In this document: in pieces, positions 9,910-19,246 of the stretch
Numbering within the stretch: position 1 is the stretch's first letter
Layout of the letters: each line of letters starts with the position of its first letter
Assembly (NCBI RefSeq): GCF_900105655.1
Contig: NZ_LT629787.1
Span: forward strand, 3,100,001-3,164,000
Direction of reading: 5' to 3'
Origin: Halopseudomonas salegens
GTDB lineage: Bacteria > Pseudomonadota > Gammaproteobacteria > Pseudomonadales > Pseudomonadaceae
Length of the DNA stretch: 64,000 bases
Position numbers and translations under genes: made by a program
Notes under the pieces: model-generated
Told to the model about the DNA's origin: nothing
Database searches by the model: none
The model's input: only the letters and a program-made list of their open reading frames with translations

Positions 9910-11415
9910 ATGTCTCTGGCTATCGTACATAGCCGCGCCAAGCTGGGCATTCAGGCGCCGCTGGTAAGTGTGGAAGTTCATCTGGCCAACGGCATGCCGA
10001 GCATGACACTGGTCGGCCTGCCCGAAACCGCCGTGCGGGAAAGCAAGGACCGCGTCCGCAGCGCCCTGAGCAACAGTCAACTCGACTTTCCAGGCCTGAA
10101 ACGCATCACAATCAACCTGGCGCCGGCTGACCTGCCCAAGGAAGGCGGTCGCTTTGATCTGGCGATTGCCCTCGGCTTGCTGTGCGCCAGTGGCCAGATT
10201 GATGCCCGTGTGCTGGCTGATTACGAATGTCTGGGCGAGCTTGCCTTGTCCGGTGGTTTGCGACCGATCCAGGGTGTGCTGCCGGCGGCGCTGGCCTGCC
10301 GCGAAGCCGGACGCAGCCTGCTGGTGCCGAGCGACAATGCGCAGGAAGCCGCTTTGGTTCGCGGGCTGACAGTTATTACCGCCGACCACCTGCTTGACCT
10401 GGTCGCTCACCTGCGCGGTGAAACGCCATTATCCGCGTTCAGCGCCAGCACCCCGGCCACTGCCGAAGCCTATCCCGACCTGTCGGACGTACAAGGCCAG
10501 GCGCAGGCCAAGCGGGCGCTGCAAGTGGCTGCCAGTGGTGGTCACAACCTGCTGCTGTTCGGCCCACCGGGTACCGGGAAGACACTGCTGGCCAGCCGCT
10601 TGCCCGGCATCCTGCCGCCATTGTCTGAACAACAGGCGCTGGAGGTTGCCGCCATTCAGTCGATTTGTGGGCAAGGCCCCTTGCAGCATTGGCCGCGTCG
10701 CCCATTTCGCGCGCCCCATCATGGCGCATCGGCGGCGGCACTGGTCGGTGGCGGCAGCCAGCCGCGTCCAGGGGAAGTCAGTCAGGCGCATCAGGGCGTA
10801 TTGTTTCTTGATGAACTACCGGAATTCGATCGCAAAGTACTGGAAATGCTCCGCGAGCCACTGGAGTCCGGACAGATTCATATCGCCCGCGCCCGCGAGC
10901 AATTGACTTTCCCGGCACGCTTTCAATTGATCGCCGCGATGAACCCGTGCCCCTGCGGCTATCAGGGTGACCCCTCCGGACGCTGCACCTGCACGCCAGA
11001 GCAGATCAGCCGATACCGCAGCAAGTTATCCGGCCCACTGCTGGACCGCATCGACCTGCACTTGCCGATGCACAACGAACCGGTTCGTCTGCGCCAGCAA
11101 GCGCCGGCGAAACCCGATAGCGCGACCACTGCCGCACTGGTAGCCGCCGCGCAAAAATGCCAACTACAACGTCAGGGCTGCCTGAATGCCCACCTGGGAC
11201 TGGCCGGACTGCGTGAGCACTGCACACTGAATGAAACAGATGCCAACTGGCTGGAACAGGCTATTGAGCGTCTGGGCCTGTCCCATCGCGCCAGTCATCG
11301 TGTGCTCAAGGTTGCGCGCACAGTGGCTGATCTGGCCGCCGTTGCACAGATTGCACGCCCGCACCTGGCGGAAGCCTTGCAGTATCGTCAACTGGACCGT
11401 CAGGCCAATCAGTAA
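9910..11415 (+). CDS. comM: YifB/ComM-family AAA+ ATPase (Mg-chelatase-like)
   Basis: 501-residue protein: N-terminal ChlI/Lon-like domain (residues 1-125), central AAA+ core with Walker A GPPGTGKT near residue 217 and Walker B-type LDELPEF, then a C-terminal Mg-chelatase-like domain with a Cys-rich insert (NPCPCGYQG, CTC). In naturally competent bacteria ComM is a helicase promoting branch migration during integration of taken-up DNA. The ATG at 9910 has AAGGAG five bases upstream. It converges with the GGDEF-EAL gene, 11 bp between stops. Confidence 0.94.
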   Translation: MSLAIVHSRAKLGIQAPLVSVEVHLANGMPSMTLVGLPETAVRESKDRVRSALSNSQLDFPGLKRITINLAPADLPKEGGRFDLAIALGLLCASGQIDARVLADYECLGELALSGGLRPIQGVLPAALACREAGRSLLVPSDNAQEAALVRGLTVITADHLLDLVAHLRGETPLSAFSASTPATAEAYPDLSDVQGQAQAKRALQVAASGGHNLLLFGPPGTGKTLLASRLPGILPPLSEQQALEVAAIQSICGQGPLQHWPRRPFRAPHHGASAAALVGGGSQPRPGEVSQAHQGVLFLDELPEFDRKVLEMLREPLESGQIHIARAREQLTFPARFQLIAAMNPCPCGYQGDPSGRCTCTPEQISRYRSKLSGPLLDRIDLHLPMHNEPVRLRQQAPAKPDSATTAALVAAAQKCQLQRQGCLNAHLGLAGLREHCTLNETDANWLEQAIERLGLSHRASHRVLKVARTVADLAAVAQIARPHLAEALQYRQLDRQANQ

Positions 11416-11426
11416 GTGCGCGCCGC

Positions 11427-13109
11427 TCAGGCTTCGCCAATCAGGTCTTCCCGGCAAAGCTGGTAGGCATCCAGGAAGTAGCACAGCTCGTCAAAGGCCA
11501 ATGCCGGGCTGATGAAGAAGCCCTGAATCTGGTCACAGCCCATGCTGCGCAGATGCTCCAGCTGCGCACGCTCTTCCACGCCTTCGGCCACGACTTCAAG
11601 CCCCAGACTATGGCCCATGTCGACCATTGCCGACACCAGTTGACGGTCGCTGTCCTGCAAATGAATGCCCTTGACGAAACTGCGATCCAGCTTGAGCAGA
11701 TCGATCGGCAAGCTGTGCAGATGCACGAAAGACGAGAAGCCGGTGCCAAAGTCATCCAGCGAGAATCGTACGCCCAGGCCGACCATGCCTTCCATGGTCT
11801 GCAGCACCTGCTCCGGATGCTGCATTACAGCGGTCTCCGTGAGTTCAAATTCAAGCAGGCGTGGATCGACCCGGGTTTTTTCCAGCAAGCGGCGAACGGT
11901 CGCCAACAGCTGGCTGTCCTGGAACTGGCGGAAAGACATGTTCACCGCGACATGCACCGCTTTATCACGGCGCTGCAGCCGGGCAAGGTCATGGCAGGCA
12001 CGGGCAATAACCCAATACCCCATGGGCACAATCAGGCCAGTTTGCTCAGCCAGCGGAATAAACTCGTTCGGACCGAGCAACCCGCGCTCCGGGTGGCGCC
12101 ACCGTATCAAGCCTTCCAGACCGACAATCCGGCCACTGCAAAGATCGACACGCGGCTGGTAATGCAACTCGAACTCGCCACGCCGCAATGCCTGGCGCAG
12201 GGATGTCTCGTATTCAATCAGGCTGCTGGCCTGCAGATTGATGCGCTCATCATAGAAATGGAACTGACAGCCACGCTGCTCCTTGGCTTGCTGCATGGCC
12301 ATATTGGCATGCAGCAGCAGGGTATCCACTGTCTGCCCGGCCTCCGGGTAGGTAGCAATACCGATACTGCAGCCCAGCAGTAAGCTTTCCGAGCCGAGCA
12401 GAAATGGCTCGGCCAGCTCTCCAATCAGTTTCTGCGCAATCTGCAGGAGGTTGCTCGGCGAGCGGTAATCTTCCAGCACCACGGCAAACTCGTCGCTGCC
12501 CATGCGGCCAATGGTGTCGGTATTGCGCAGCATGCTGCGCAGGCGATCAACCACCTCGAGAATGATCTGATCCCCAGCCTCATGGCCCAGGGTATCGTTG
12601 ACATGGCGAAAATTGTCGAGATCAATAAAGAGTACCGCCAGCGGCTGATTGGCGCGCAGGGCCCGGCGCATGCCCTGGCGCAAGCGATCCTGCAGCATCT
12701 GCCGATTGCAGGTGCCGGTCAGTGGATCGAAACTGGCCGCCCGATCCAGCGCCGTCTGCAGCCCATGGCGCTCAATCGCATAGCGCAGGCAACGCATCAG
12801 CTCACTGGAGCTGGCCTGATCCCAGATGGCATCCGCCAGGGCGTTGGGCAGCTCGACCAGTTCCGGCTGATAACTCAGATAGATCAGCGGCACACTGCAA
12901 TCAGGCAACCCGGCCAGATGCTGTTCACGAACCAGCACGGCCGTGACTTCGCCAGCAGCGATTGCAGCCTGCACAGACGCCCAGGACTCCAGTCGCTCCA
13001 ACCGGTAGGGCTGATCGGGAACAGCTGCCAGTCGACGACACAGGTGCACATAGGCGCCCTGATCGTCGTCCAGCAACACAATCCGCTGCACCTGACTATC
13101 TGCAGTCAA
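11427..13109 (-). CDS. REC-like/GGDEF/EAL cyclic-di-GMP protein
   Basis: 560-residue cytoplasmic protein. The N-terminal 115 residues resemble a response-regulator receiver (VLLDDD acidic patch), but the expected phospho-Asp strand reads AVLVREQ, so it is probably not phosphorylatable. The GGDEF domain (about 130-290) has GSDEF instead of GG(D/E)EF. The EAL domain (about 305-555) retains [25 protein letters not shown] and VVAEGVE, so phosphodiesterase activity is plausible. Its position beside rep and its domain set match P. aeruginosa PA5295 (ProE) as I recall. Divergent from rep with 164 bp between. Confidence 0.88.
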   Translation of the reverse strand: MTADSQVQRIVLLDDDQGAYVHLCRRLAAVPDQPYRLERLESWASVQAAIAAGEVTAVLVREQHLAGLPDCSVPLIYLSYQPELVELPNALADAIWDQASSSELMRCLRYAIERHGLQTALDRAASFDPLTGTCNRQMLQDRLRQGMRRALRANQPLAVLFIDLDNFRHVNDTLGHEAGDQIILEVVDRLRSMLRNTDTIGRMGSDEFAVVLEDYRSPSNLLQIAQKLIGELAEPFLLGSESLLLGCSIGIATYPEAGQTVDTLLLHANMAMQQAKEQRGCQFHFYDERINLQASSLIEYETSLRQALRRGEFELHYQPRVDLCSGRIVGLEGLIRWRHPERGLLGPNEFIPLAEQTGLIVPMGYWVIARACHDLARLQRRDKAVHVAVNMSFRQFQDSQLLATVRRLLEKTRVDPRLLEFELTETAVMQHPEQVLQTMEGMVGLGVRFSLDDFGTGFSSFVHLHSLPIDLLKLDRSFVKGIHLQDSDRQLVSAMVDMGHSLGLEVVAEGVEERAQLEHLRSMGCDQIQGFFISPALAFDELCYFLDAYQLCREDLIGEA

Positions 13110-13273
13110 GAATAAATCCCCATTGGCCCATAAAAATTAAATAGATACAGAATATTTATAAAGTAGGTTATATCCAATTTTATGCCAATAACCAAGTCTA
13201 GCCTTTAGCCATCACTGCCGATTGTCAAGCGCAAGCTGGTAGAATGCGCGCTGACTTCAGGAGCCATGCCAAC

Positions 13274-15280
13274 GTGTCACGTCTCAACCCCCGCCAACAG
13301 GAAGCCGTTCACTACATCAGTGGCCCCTTGCTGGTTCTGGCCGGCGCCGGCAGTGGCAAAACCAGCGTCATTACCCGCAAAATCGCCTACCTGGTGCGCG
13401 AGTGCGGCATCAAGGCCCGCTATATCGTAGCCGTCACCTTTACCAACAAGGCAGCGCGGGAAATGAAAGCGCGCGTCGGCCAATTGATCAAAGGGCCGGA
13501 TGCCCGAGGCCTGACCGTTTCCACCTTCCACAACCTCGGCCTCAACATCATCCGCAAGGAGCACAAGACGCTCGGCTTCAAGCCCGGTTTTTCTATTTTC
13601 GACCAGCAGGATGCCCAGGCGTTGATCACCGACCTGATGCAGCGCGACTACGGCGCCGACGATGGCATTGATGGCATCCAGCAGCAAATTTCCAGCTGGA
13701 AAAACGACCTTGTACTGCCCGACGAAGCACTGGCCAATGCCCGCTCCCCACAGGAACAAGCTGCTGCCAGTGTCTACATGCACTATCAGCGCACGCTCAA
13801 GGCCTATAACGCCGTCGATTTCGATGATCTGATTCTGATCCCGGTGATGTTGTTTCGCAATCACCCGGACGTGTTGGAAAAATGGCAGTTTCGCATCCGT
13901 TACATGCTGGTTGACGAATATCAGGACACCAACGCCAGCCAATACCTGCTGGTCAAGATGCTGGTCGGCAGTATGGCCCGCTTTACCGTGGTGGGTGACG
14001 ATGACCAGTCGATCTATGCCTGGCGCGGTGCACGGCCCGAAAACCTGGCCCTGCTGAAAGACGACTTTCCCAGTCTCAAGGTCGTCATGCTCGAGCAGAA
14101 TTACCGCTCGACCAGCCGCATTCTGCGCGCGGCCAATACGCTGATCGCCAACAACCCGCATGTGTTCGAGAAACAGCTATGGAGCGAACTCGGCTACGGC
14201 GACCCGATCCGGGTCATTCGCTGCCGCAACGAAGATGCCGAAGCCGAGCGGGTAGCCACCGAGATCCAGACCGCACACCTCAAGCACCGCCATGCCTGGA
14301 AGGACTTTGCCATTCTGTATCGAGGCAACCATCAGGCGCGGCTGATCGAACTCAAGCTGCAACACCATCAGATCCCCTACCACCTGTCCGGTGGCACCAG
14401 CTTTTTCAGTCGCCAGGAGGTCAAGGATCTGATGTCCTACTTCCGCTTGCTGGTCAATCCGGATGACGACAACGCCCTGCTGCGAGTGATCAACGTGCCA
14501 CGCCGCGAGATCGGCCCGGCAACGCTGGAAAAGCTCAGCAACTACGCCAACGGTCGGCAGATCAGCCTGTTCACTGCCTGCGCCGAAATGGGCCTGAGCG
14601 AACACCTTGACGCACGCTACCTGGAACGCCTGCAACGGTTCCAGCAATGGCTGGAAAACATCCGCCAGCGTTGCCAGCAAGAGGAACCCATCGGCGTACT
14701 ACGCGACATGGTGCTGGATCTGGACTACGAGAACTGGCTGCGGCAGAACTGCTCAAGCGACGAAATTGCGGCCAAACGTATGGGCAACGTCTGGTTCCTG
14801 CTCGATGCATTGAAAAGCACCATAGAGCGGGATGAGGAAGGCAAAACCGACATTGAAGATGCGATCGCCAAACTGGTGCTGCGCGACATGCTCGACCGCC
14901 ATGAAGAGGAAGAAGATACCGATCGCGTACAGCTTATGACACTGCATGCCAGCAAGGGCCTGGAATATCCGCACGTCTTCATCATGGGCATGGAAGAAGA
15001 AATCCTTCCGCATCGCTCCAGCATCGAAGCCGACAGCGTAGAGGAAGAACGCCGACTGACTTATGTGGGCATCACCCGTGCCCGGCAGACATTGACCTTC
15101 ACCTTCGCTGCCCGACGTCGGCAGTTCGGCGAAATCAACGATTGCTTGCCGAGTCGGTTCCTCGATGAATTACCGGATGAAGACCTGGAGTGGGAAGGCA
15201 CCGACGATGCTCCGCCGGAACAGAAGCAGGCGCGCGGCAACAATGCGCTATCCGACATCCGCAACCTTCTGGGTCGCTGA
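13274..15280 (+). CDS. rep: ATP-dependent DNA helicase Rep
   Basis: 668-residue SF1A (UvrD-like) 3'-5' helicase that assists replication restart and removes proteins ahead of forks. Visible motifs: Walker A GAGSGKT near residue 30, DEYQDTN (motif II), GDDDQSIYAWRGA (motif III), TLHASKGLEYPHVF (motif V) and ITRARQTL (motif VI). I chose the GTG at 13274 (VSRLNPRQQEAV), with CAGGAG about ten bases upstream; it matches the N-terminus known for the family. An in-frame ATG at 13244 would add ten unmatched residues. Confidence 0.96.
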   Translation: MSRLNPRQQEAVHYISGPLLVLAGAGSGKTSVITRKIAYLVRECGIKARYIVAVTFTNKAAREMKARVGQLIKGPDARGLTVSTFHNLGLNIIRKEHKTLGFKPGFSIFDQQDAQALITDLMQRDYGADDGIDGIQQQISSWKNDLVLPDEALANARSPQEQAAASVYMHYQRTLKAYNAVDFDDLILIPVMLFRNHPDVLEKWQFRIRYMLVDEYQDTNASQYLLVKMLVGSMARFTVVGDDDQSIYAWRGARPENLALLKDDFPSLKVVMLEQNYRSTSRILRAANTLIANNPHVFEKQLWSELGYGDPIRVIRCRNEDAEAERVATEIQTAHLKHRHAWKDFAILYRGNHQARLIELKLQHHQIPYHLSGGTSFFSRQEVKDLMSYFRLLVNPDDDNALLRVINVPRREIGPATLEKLSNYANGRQISLFTACAEMGLSEHLDARYLERLQRFQQWLENIRQRCQQEEPIGVLRDMVLDLDYENWLRQNCSSDEIAAKRMGNVWFLLDALKSTIERDEEGKTDIEDAIAKLVLRDMLDRHEEEEDTDRVQLMTLHASKGLEYPHVFIMGMEEEILPHRSSIEADSVEEERRLTYVGITRARQTLTFTFAARRRQFGEINDCLPSRFLDELPDEDLEWEGTDDAPPEQKQARGNNALSDIRNLLGR

Positions 15281-15302
15281 CCAGTCACTTCGCCACGCAG
15301 AC

Positions 15303-15341
15303 AAAAAACCGCCGCACCCCAAGGGTAACGGCGGTTTTTTT
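15303..15341. terminator. Bidirectional terminator between rep and cytochrome c5
   Basis: Inverted repeat AACCGCCG / CGGCGGTT with a 14-base loop, flanked by A-run and T-run on opposite sides, between the two convergent stops. It can serve both rep and the cytochrome c gene. Confidence 0.85.
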
Positions 15342-15359
15342 ATCAGGCAAACTGCCGGA

Positions 15360-15794
15360 TCAAAGACCAGACATATGCTTGATGGATTCCATCAACTCTT
15401 CATCACTGCAATCGCCACAGGTGCCACGCGGCGGCATGCCCGGCGGAACACCTGCAACGGCTGACTGGGTCAGCTCTTCCCAGCTGTCATTCCAGTTCGC
15501 CAGACGCTCACCCCAGGCATCGGCATCGCCAGTCACCGGAGCGCCCAACACCCCATTGGCATGGCATGCCGTGCAGAACTGTTGATAAACCTGCTCACCC
15601 GAGCGCGGCTCGCCGCTGGCACCGCCGTTGCCCGCTGGCGTAGCAGCCACTTCATCCGCACAGGGATCACCCATCAGGCAAACGCTGCCATAAGGTTTGA
15701 TACGTTCGGCAACTGCCTCATCAACCGACGAAGCAAAAGCACTGCCAGCAACCAGGGCAAGCATGGCTGCAGAGGCAGCCAGGATTTTTTTCAC
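15360..15794 (-). CDS. Cytochrome c5, periplasmic
   Basis: Small class I c-type cytochrome of the c5 type, a periplasmic electron carrier. From the GTG at 15794 the product is 144 residues: a signal peptide (KKILAASAAMLALVAGSAFA), a linker containing CLMGDPC, the heme motif CTACH near residue 83, the Met-ligand region PPGMPPRG, and the c5-typical second Cys pair CGDC. An in-frame GTG at 15803 has an equally well-spaced GAGG upstream, so the start is uncertain by three codons. A much longer reading from 15947 has no family support. Confidence 0.88.
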   Translation of the reverse strand: MKKILAASAAMLALVAGSAFASSVDEAVAERIKPYGSVCLMGDPCADEVAATPAGNGGASGEPRSGEQVYQQFCTACHANGVLGAPVTGDADAWGERLANWNDSWEELTQSAVAGVPPGMPPRGTCGDCSDEELMESIKHMSGL

Positions 15795-16021
15795 AGTTGT
15801 CACCTTAACATCCTCATCATAGCTGTAATTATGTGCTGGCAACCCGGCCACTCCCCGGTTCCCGAAACCATACAATGCACGCGAGTATACCGGTAAACCG
15901 CCCGCCGACAAAATAGCTGCAGCCAGCATATCTGTAACCACCGACAACAGCTGCCCTGCCAGATACCAGCACAGCAGACGCTAGACGCAGCTGGACGCAA
16001 TGCGTATCATTGCCGCCCTAC

Positions 16022-16098
16022 GCACCCGTAGCTCAGCTGGATAGAGTACCGCCCTCCGAAGGCGGGGGTCACAGGTTCGAATCCTGTCGGGTGCGCCA
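16022..16098 (+). tRNA. tRNA-Arg (anticodon CCG)
   Basis: A complete cloverleaf can be drawn: acceptor GCACCCG pairs with CGGGTGC, D-arm GCTCAGCTGG, anticodon stem CCGCC/GGCGG with loop CTCCGAA (anticodon CCG), T-arm ACAGG-TTCGAAT-CCTGT, and an encoded GCCA end. The anticodon reads CGG codons for Arg. The 3' 49 bp from 16050 are repeated at 24225-24273 and mark this gene as the attachment site of an integrated element. Confidence 0.97.
16050..16098 (+). repeat. attL core (49-bp direct repeat in tRNA-Arg 3' end)
   Basis: Runs from the anticodon stem to the CCA end of the tRNA and is identical to 24225-24273. The sequences differ immediately on both sides (tac vs tct before; aaaa vs gtca after), which defines the repeat. 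Confidence 0.95.
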
Positions 16099-16109
16099 AA
16101 AACTCCCTT

Positions 16110-16149
16110 AAAAACCAGCCACTTAGAGCAACCGCTCAGGCTGGTTTTT
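16110..16149. terminator. Terminator just inside attL
   Basis: Perfect 11-bp inverted repeat AAAAACCAGCC / GGCTGGTTTTT with an 18-base loop and T-run on both strands. It can end transcription of the tRNA, which lost its native terminator to the insertion, and of the leftward element operon. Confidence 0.75.
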
Positions 16150-16175
16150 CTGTTTCCGGGTTAGAGTTTTGCGGC

Positions 16176-16196
16176 GTGTTACTGATCTGTTACTAA
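16176..16196 (+). repeat. Element-end motif, left copy
   Basis: Contains GTGTTACTGATCTGTTAC, a pair of TGTTAC blocks 11 bp apart. The same 21 bases recur at 24102-24122 in the same orientation, and a diverged copy lies inverted at 18910-18930. Likely integrase arm-type or regulator binding site. Confidence 0.7.
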
Positions 16197-16483
16197 TCCG
16201 ACGAACGGCGCTTCAGTCCCCTACAAAATCCCTCGGCCACCCACTGCGGATCATGCCCGGTATGCTCACAGCACCAGCAAAGCATTGGCCCCAGGCTGAT
16301 AACGTCCTCGAATGCCTGTTGAAGCTCTCGCCCTGATCGTCCTTGTCGGTACGCTCTGGCGTCATCCAGCAGCAGGGCTAGGACGGCACACCACAAAGCA
16401 TATTCCGGCGCTGTTGAGGCTTCAGGGGGCTGTGCACCCCCATCCACCCCAAGCCCCCACCCAACCACAAGGGCTTGGCTCAC
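16193..16483 (-). CDS. Small hypothetical element protein
   Basis: 96 residues starting with GTG at 16483, directly abutting the stop of the upstream gene (TGAGTG). Central hydrophobic helix ALWCAVLALLLDDA, and a Cys-rich LCWCCEHTGH segment near residue 68. I recognise no family. Being the last gene of the leftward unit and tightly packed behind its neighbour supports it as a real small gene. Confidence 0.5.
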   Translation of the reverse strand: MSQALVVGWGLGVDGGAQPPEASTAPEYALWCAVLALLLDDARAYRQGRSGRELQQAFEDVISLGPMLCWCCEHTGHDPQWVAEGFCRGLKRRSSD

Positions 16484-17014
16484 TCAACCAGCCATAAACA
16501 GGCGTTGGCTGTAACTCTCTGCGATACCCGCCAGGCGCTGGCGCGACTTGGCCAGAGACTCCAGCAGGGCGCGGCAATCGCTGATCTGTTGCTTGTCTGG
16601 CTGGCCGCCCAGCTTCAATGCCTTGTTTGCCACTCGATACCAATGCAGACCGGCGTTGTCGTCAATCTCGGCAACTGCCCGGCCCAACTGCTGGGCTAGT
16701 TTTTCAACCTTGGCAAACTGCGCCAGCAGCTCGGCCTGTTTCGCGTTGGCCTGCTCCACCAGTGCGGCGGCTTCGACTGCCTGTGCTTCTGCTGCCTCAT
16801 CTTCGGCCATCTGCTCAAGTACCGGCAGACGGTCATGCAGCACCGCCAGACGTGATTCAGCATCACGGACTTTCAGCGCCAGTGCATCGGCGGCGTTATC
16901 GTCCCCATTGGCGACCAGTGCAGCATGGTCGGTACGCATGGCGGCAATGCCACCTTTGCAGGCGTTAATGTCATCGTGCAGTTGCTGGAGTCGCTTACTT
17001 GCGCTTGCGTTCAT
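16484..17014 (-). CDS. Coiled-coil hypothetical element protein
   Basis: 176 residues, Ala/Glu/Gln-rich and predicted helical nearly throughout, with heptad-like stretches (SKRLQQLHDDINACKG; AAALVEQANAKQAELLAQF). No catalytic motif is seen. The position after terL suggests a late-module accessory or scaffold-like protein, but this is inference from location only. Confidence 0.6.
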   Translation of the reverse strand: MNASASKRLQQLHDDINACKGGIAAMRTDHAALVANGDDNAADALALKVRDAESRLAVLHDRLPVLEQMAEDEAAEAQAVEAAALVEQANAKQAELLAQFAKVEKLAQQLGRAVAEIDDNAGLHWYRVANKALKLGGQPDKQQISDCRALLESLAKSRQRLAGIAESYSQRLFMAG

Positions 17015-17099
17015 TTCGCTTACCTCGTTTGTATTCTGACCGTTGAACTTGGTTTCGTAGCTTTGCGTATTCTTGCTTCAGGTTGTGGTATGTCGTCAT
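16995..17099 (-). CDS. Possible 34-residue basic peptide
   Basis: ATG at 17099 opens MTTYHNLKQEYAKLRNQ and ends KRGKRNERKRK; strongly basic and helical. It fills the short gap between terL and the coiled-coil gene and overlaps the start of the latter by 20 bp. Too short to support by composition; listed because the gap is otherwise empty. Confidence 0.3.
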   Translation of the reverse strand: MTTYHNLKQEYAKLRNQVQRSEYKRGKRNERKRK

Positions 17100-17109
17100 G
17101 GTTGAGTGC

Positions 17110-18510
17110 TCACGTTGGGAATGAAAACCCATCGGCCCAGGCTGACAGGTCATAGGTGTTTCGGGTGCCGATATGCACAGCACAGCCCGCCACAGCATTG
17201 GCCAAGTCATCGTGGCCGCCTGGGGCATGGTCGATTGAATCCCGTCCGCCCCGGCTGGTCCGGCGCTCCAGTCCCACAAGCTGTTGGTGCAGTACCGGCA
17301 GCGGTGGCAGCTCTACTTGTCCGCTGTTTAACAGGGGCAGCAGATCGCGGTATAGCTCCGAGCGGTTGCGGCTGCTCTTGTCGTACTGGATGCCGTGCTT
17401 GCGGAACTGCTCCCGTGGCCACTCCCCGGCGTAGGCGTCACCAGTTACCCGGCTGACTCGATAGGACTTCAGCAGGGCGCAGTATTCGGCCACCACAGCT
17501 TCAGGGCTGAATGGGGGCTTAATAGCTCGGGCGCAATCAATGACAGCGGTGTTTCCGTCTCTGTGCCCTATGGCCAGAGTGAAGGCATCAGCCACACCCC
17601 CGGACGGGTCCACAAACGCGGTATAGGTCATGCCAGTAGCAGGGGGCAGTTCTACTTGCCCTGGGCGTGTGCAGGCGTCCACGGCCTCAACGGATACGAA
17701 TGATTCAACGTCAGTGCGGAACTCGGCCCCGTACTCGGCTGCTGCTGATACCGGGTCATCGGCGTAGGCTTCCTGCACAACGGATTCGGGCAGTGTGGGG
17801 TTCATCAGTCGGCTAGGGGCTTGGGCCACCAGTACGCTACCTTCCTTGCCGTACTGTCGCTTGTACGCATTCCACAGCACCCCGCGTCGGGCATACGGGC
17901 TTGATAGTGCAATCAGCTTGCCGCCCAGGGTCGCCAGTGAAGGACGAACCGCGTTTAGAATCTCGCGGTCAGGGTTGGCCCCGTCGCTATACCAAAAGGC
18001 TATTTCATCGCAGATAACACAAGCGGCAGTGTAACCCCGTGTGCTGCGGTGGCTGGCTGTCATCACTTCAATGGCGCAGCGGTTGGCCAGCTCTATGCTT
18101 TCGGCCTGATCGCGGACCACATAGCGGGTCAGCATGGGATGGGCCAGCAGTCCCCGGACGTAACGCATCACTGCCCGCGCCTGCTTACGGTCTGCGGCAA
18201 TGACCATCACCGTGGCCACCTCACCCGGTGCCAGCTTGTCGCGGTGGTCATTGAATACAGCCTCAAACACGGCCAGCAGGGCAGCGGCTGCGCTCTTGCC
18301 ACCTCTGCGGCCAATGACCAGCCACAGCTCATTCAGTGCGACCGTTGGCGGTTGGCGGTCTGTCAGGGTATGGAATGCCTCCGCCTCGATAGCATCCAGT
18401 TCTAGCCCGTAAAACCCGCCTAGCAGCGCACGCCATGCCGTGAATGAATCACCCGCGAACTGATCCCCAAACAATGCCGAGTCTGTCATCAGGTCGCGGA
18501 TGGTAATCAT
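17110..18510 (-). CDS. Phage terminase large subunit (TerL)
   Basis: 466 residues. N-terminal packaging ATPase with Walker A-like GRRGGKSAAAALLA near residue 67 and Walker B VICDEIAFW near residue 166; coupling motif region LIALSSPYARRG. The C-terminal RNase H-like nuclease begins with AFVDPSGGVADAF near residue 293 and continues to GGHDDLANAV, with acidic residues suited to metal binding. Both domains look intact. Its ATGA overlap with the upstream small gene fits a terS-terL pair. A TerL in an element with no portal or capsid genes is unusual. Confidence 0.88.
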   Translation of the reverse strand: MITIRDLMTDSALFGDQFAGDSFTAWRALLGGFYGLELDAIEAEAFHTLTDRQPPTVALNELWLVIGRRGGKSAAAALLAVFEAVFNDHRDKLAPGEVATVMVIAADRKQARAVMRYVRGLLAHPMLTRYVVRDQAESIELANRCAIEVMTASHRSTRGYTAACVICDEIAFWYSDGANPDREILNAVRPSLATLGGKLIALSSPYARRGVLWNAYKRQYGKEGSVLVAQAPSRLMNPTLPESVVQEAYADDPVSAAAEYGAEFRTDVESFVSVEAVDACTRPGQVELPPATGMTYTAFVDPSGGVADAFTLAIGHRDGNTAVIDCARAIKPPFSPEAVVAEYCALLKSYRVSRVTGDAYAGEWPREQFRKHGIQYDKSSRNRSELYRDLLPLLNSGQVELPPLPVLHQQLVGLERRTSRGGRDSIDHAPGGHDDLANAVAGCAVHIGTRNTYDLSAWADGFSFPT

Positions 18511-18863
18511 TGGGCGGCCTTCGCTTTCAGGTAGTCGGCCAGATCCGGCACATCACGCGCCTGGCGCTCCAGTCCCAGCTTGGCGCAGATCCCTTGAAGG
18601 CTGTTTGCCGCTTGTGTCCACTTGCCCACATCGAAGTCACCACCAGCGGCCAGCGCCTGTTCTTGCTGCTGCATCCAATACTCAAGCCAGAGCGCACGCT
18701 CTACCAGACTGCGCTGGGCATAGCTCAGACGGTCAGATCCACCCAGGTCATCGGTGAACTGCTGCCAGCGTTCGCGCATAACCTGGGCAATGCTGGTCCG
18801 GCCATCCAGTGACTGGAGCCAGTTTTGTGAGAAGCGGTCAGGCGGTGCGGACAATCGGGGCAT
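18507..18863 (-). CDS. Small terminase-like protein
   Basis: 118 residues, helical, with SYAQRSLVERALWLEYWMQQQEQ in the middle and a C-terminal DLADYLKAKAAQ. No helix-turn-helix is certain. It immediately precedes terL with a 4-bp overlap, where TerS is normally encoded; the assignment rests mainly on this context. It is the first gene after the candidate origin region, and a motif resembling the element-end repeat lies 47 bp upstream of its start. Confidence 0.55.
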   Translation of the reverse strand: MPRLSAPPDRFSQNWLQSLDGRTSIAQVMRERWQQFTDDLGGSDRLSYAQRSLVERALWLEYWMQQQEQALAAGGDFDVGKWTQAANSLQGICAKLGLERQARDVPDLADYLKAKAAQ

Positions 18864-18909
18864 AATGGGGTGCTATCTCTGGTCAATCTTATGCCTAATT
18901 TTGCCGCTT

Positions 18910-18930
18910 TTGGTAACAGATTGGTAACAC
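18910..18930 (-). repeat. Element motif, internal copy before the terminase genes
   Basis: Two TTGGTAACA blocks 11 bp apart. Reverse-complemented it reads GTGTTACCAATCTGTTACCA, matching the end motif at 17 of 20 positions. It sits just upstream of the terS-like gene, so a protein binding the ends might also act here. Confidence 0.55.
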
Positions 18931-19080
18931 AGAACGAACAAGCGCGAACAAATACAATAACTTTCAATTAGTTACGATTAATATAGTACGCCTACACAAG
19001 GCGGGGGGTTTATGTTCGATAGGGTACTGGCGGGCGGGGTTGCGGGTTGTGCGGCTGGTTCTAGGCTGTATTCCCACAAA

Positions 19081-19195
19081 ATGTAGATAATGTAGTACGC
19101 GCGCCCGTGACGTTAAGGCATTTTCTCTCTCTCCCTGTATTACTCTCCTTTTGTTCTTGTAACTGCTACGCGCGCGCGTGCTACATCCTCTACAT
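19081..19195. other. Candidate replication origin: inverted pair of iteron arms
   Basis: Left arm 19081-19104 reads ATGTAG-ATA-ATGTAG-T-ACGCGCGC. Right arm 19172-19195 is its mirror: GCGCGCGT-G-CTACAT-CCT-CTACAT. Each arm has two 6-bp repeats plus an alternating GC block; the arms match at 20 of 24 positions and flank 67 bp of pyrimidine/AT-rich DNA. A related ATATAGTACGC lies at 18981. The site is directly downstream of the primase-helicase gene, where satellite origins often lie. Confidence 0.5.
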
Positions 19196-19246
19196 TGCAT
19201 AAAAAACCCTGCGCTATGGCCGGGCATGTTGTGGATTGTGAGGGCG

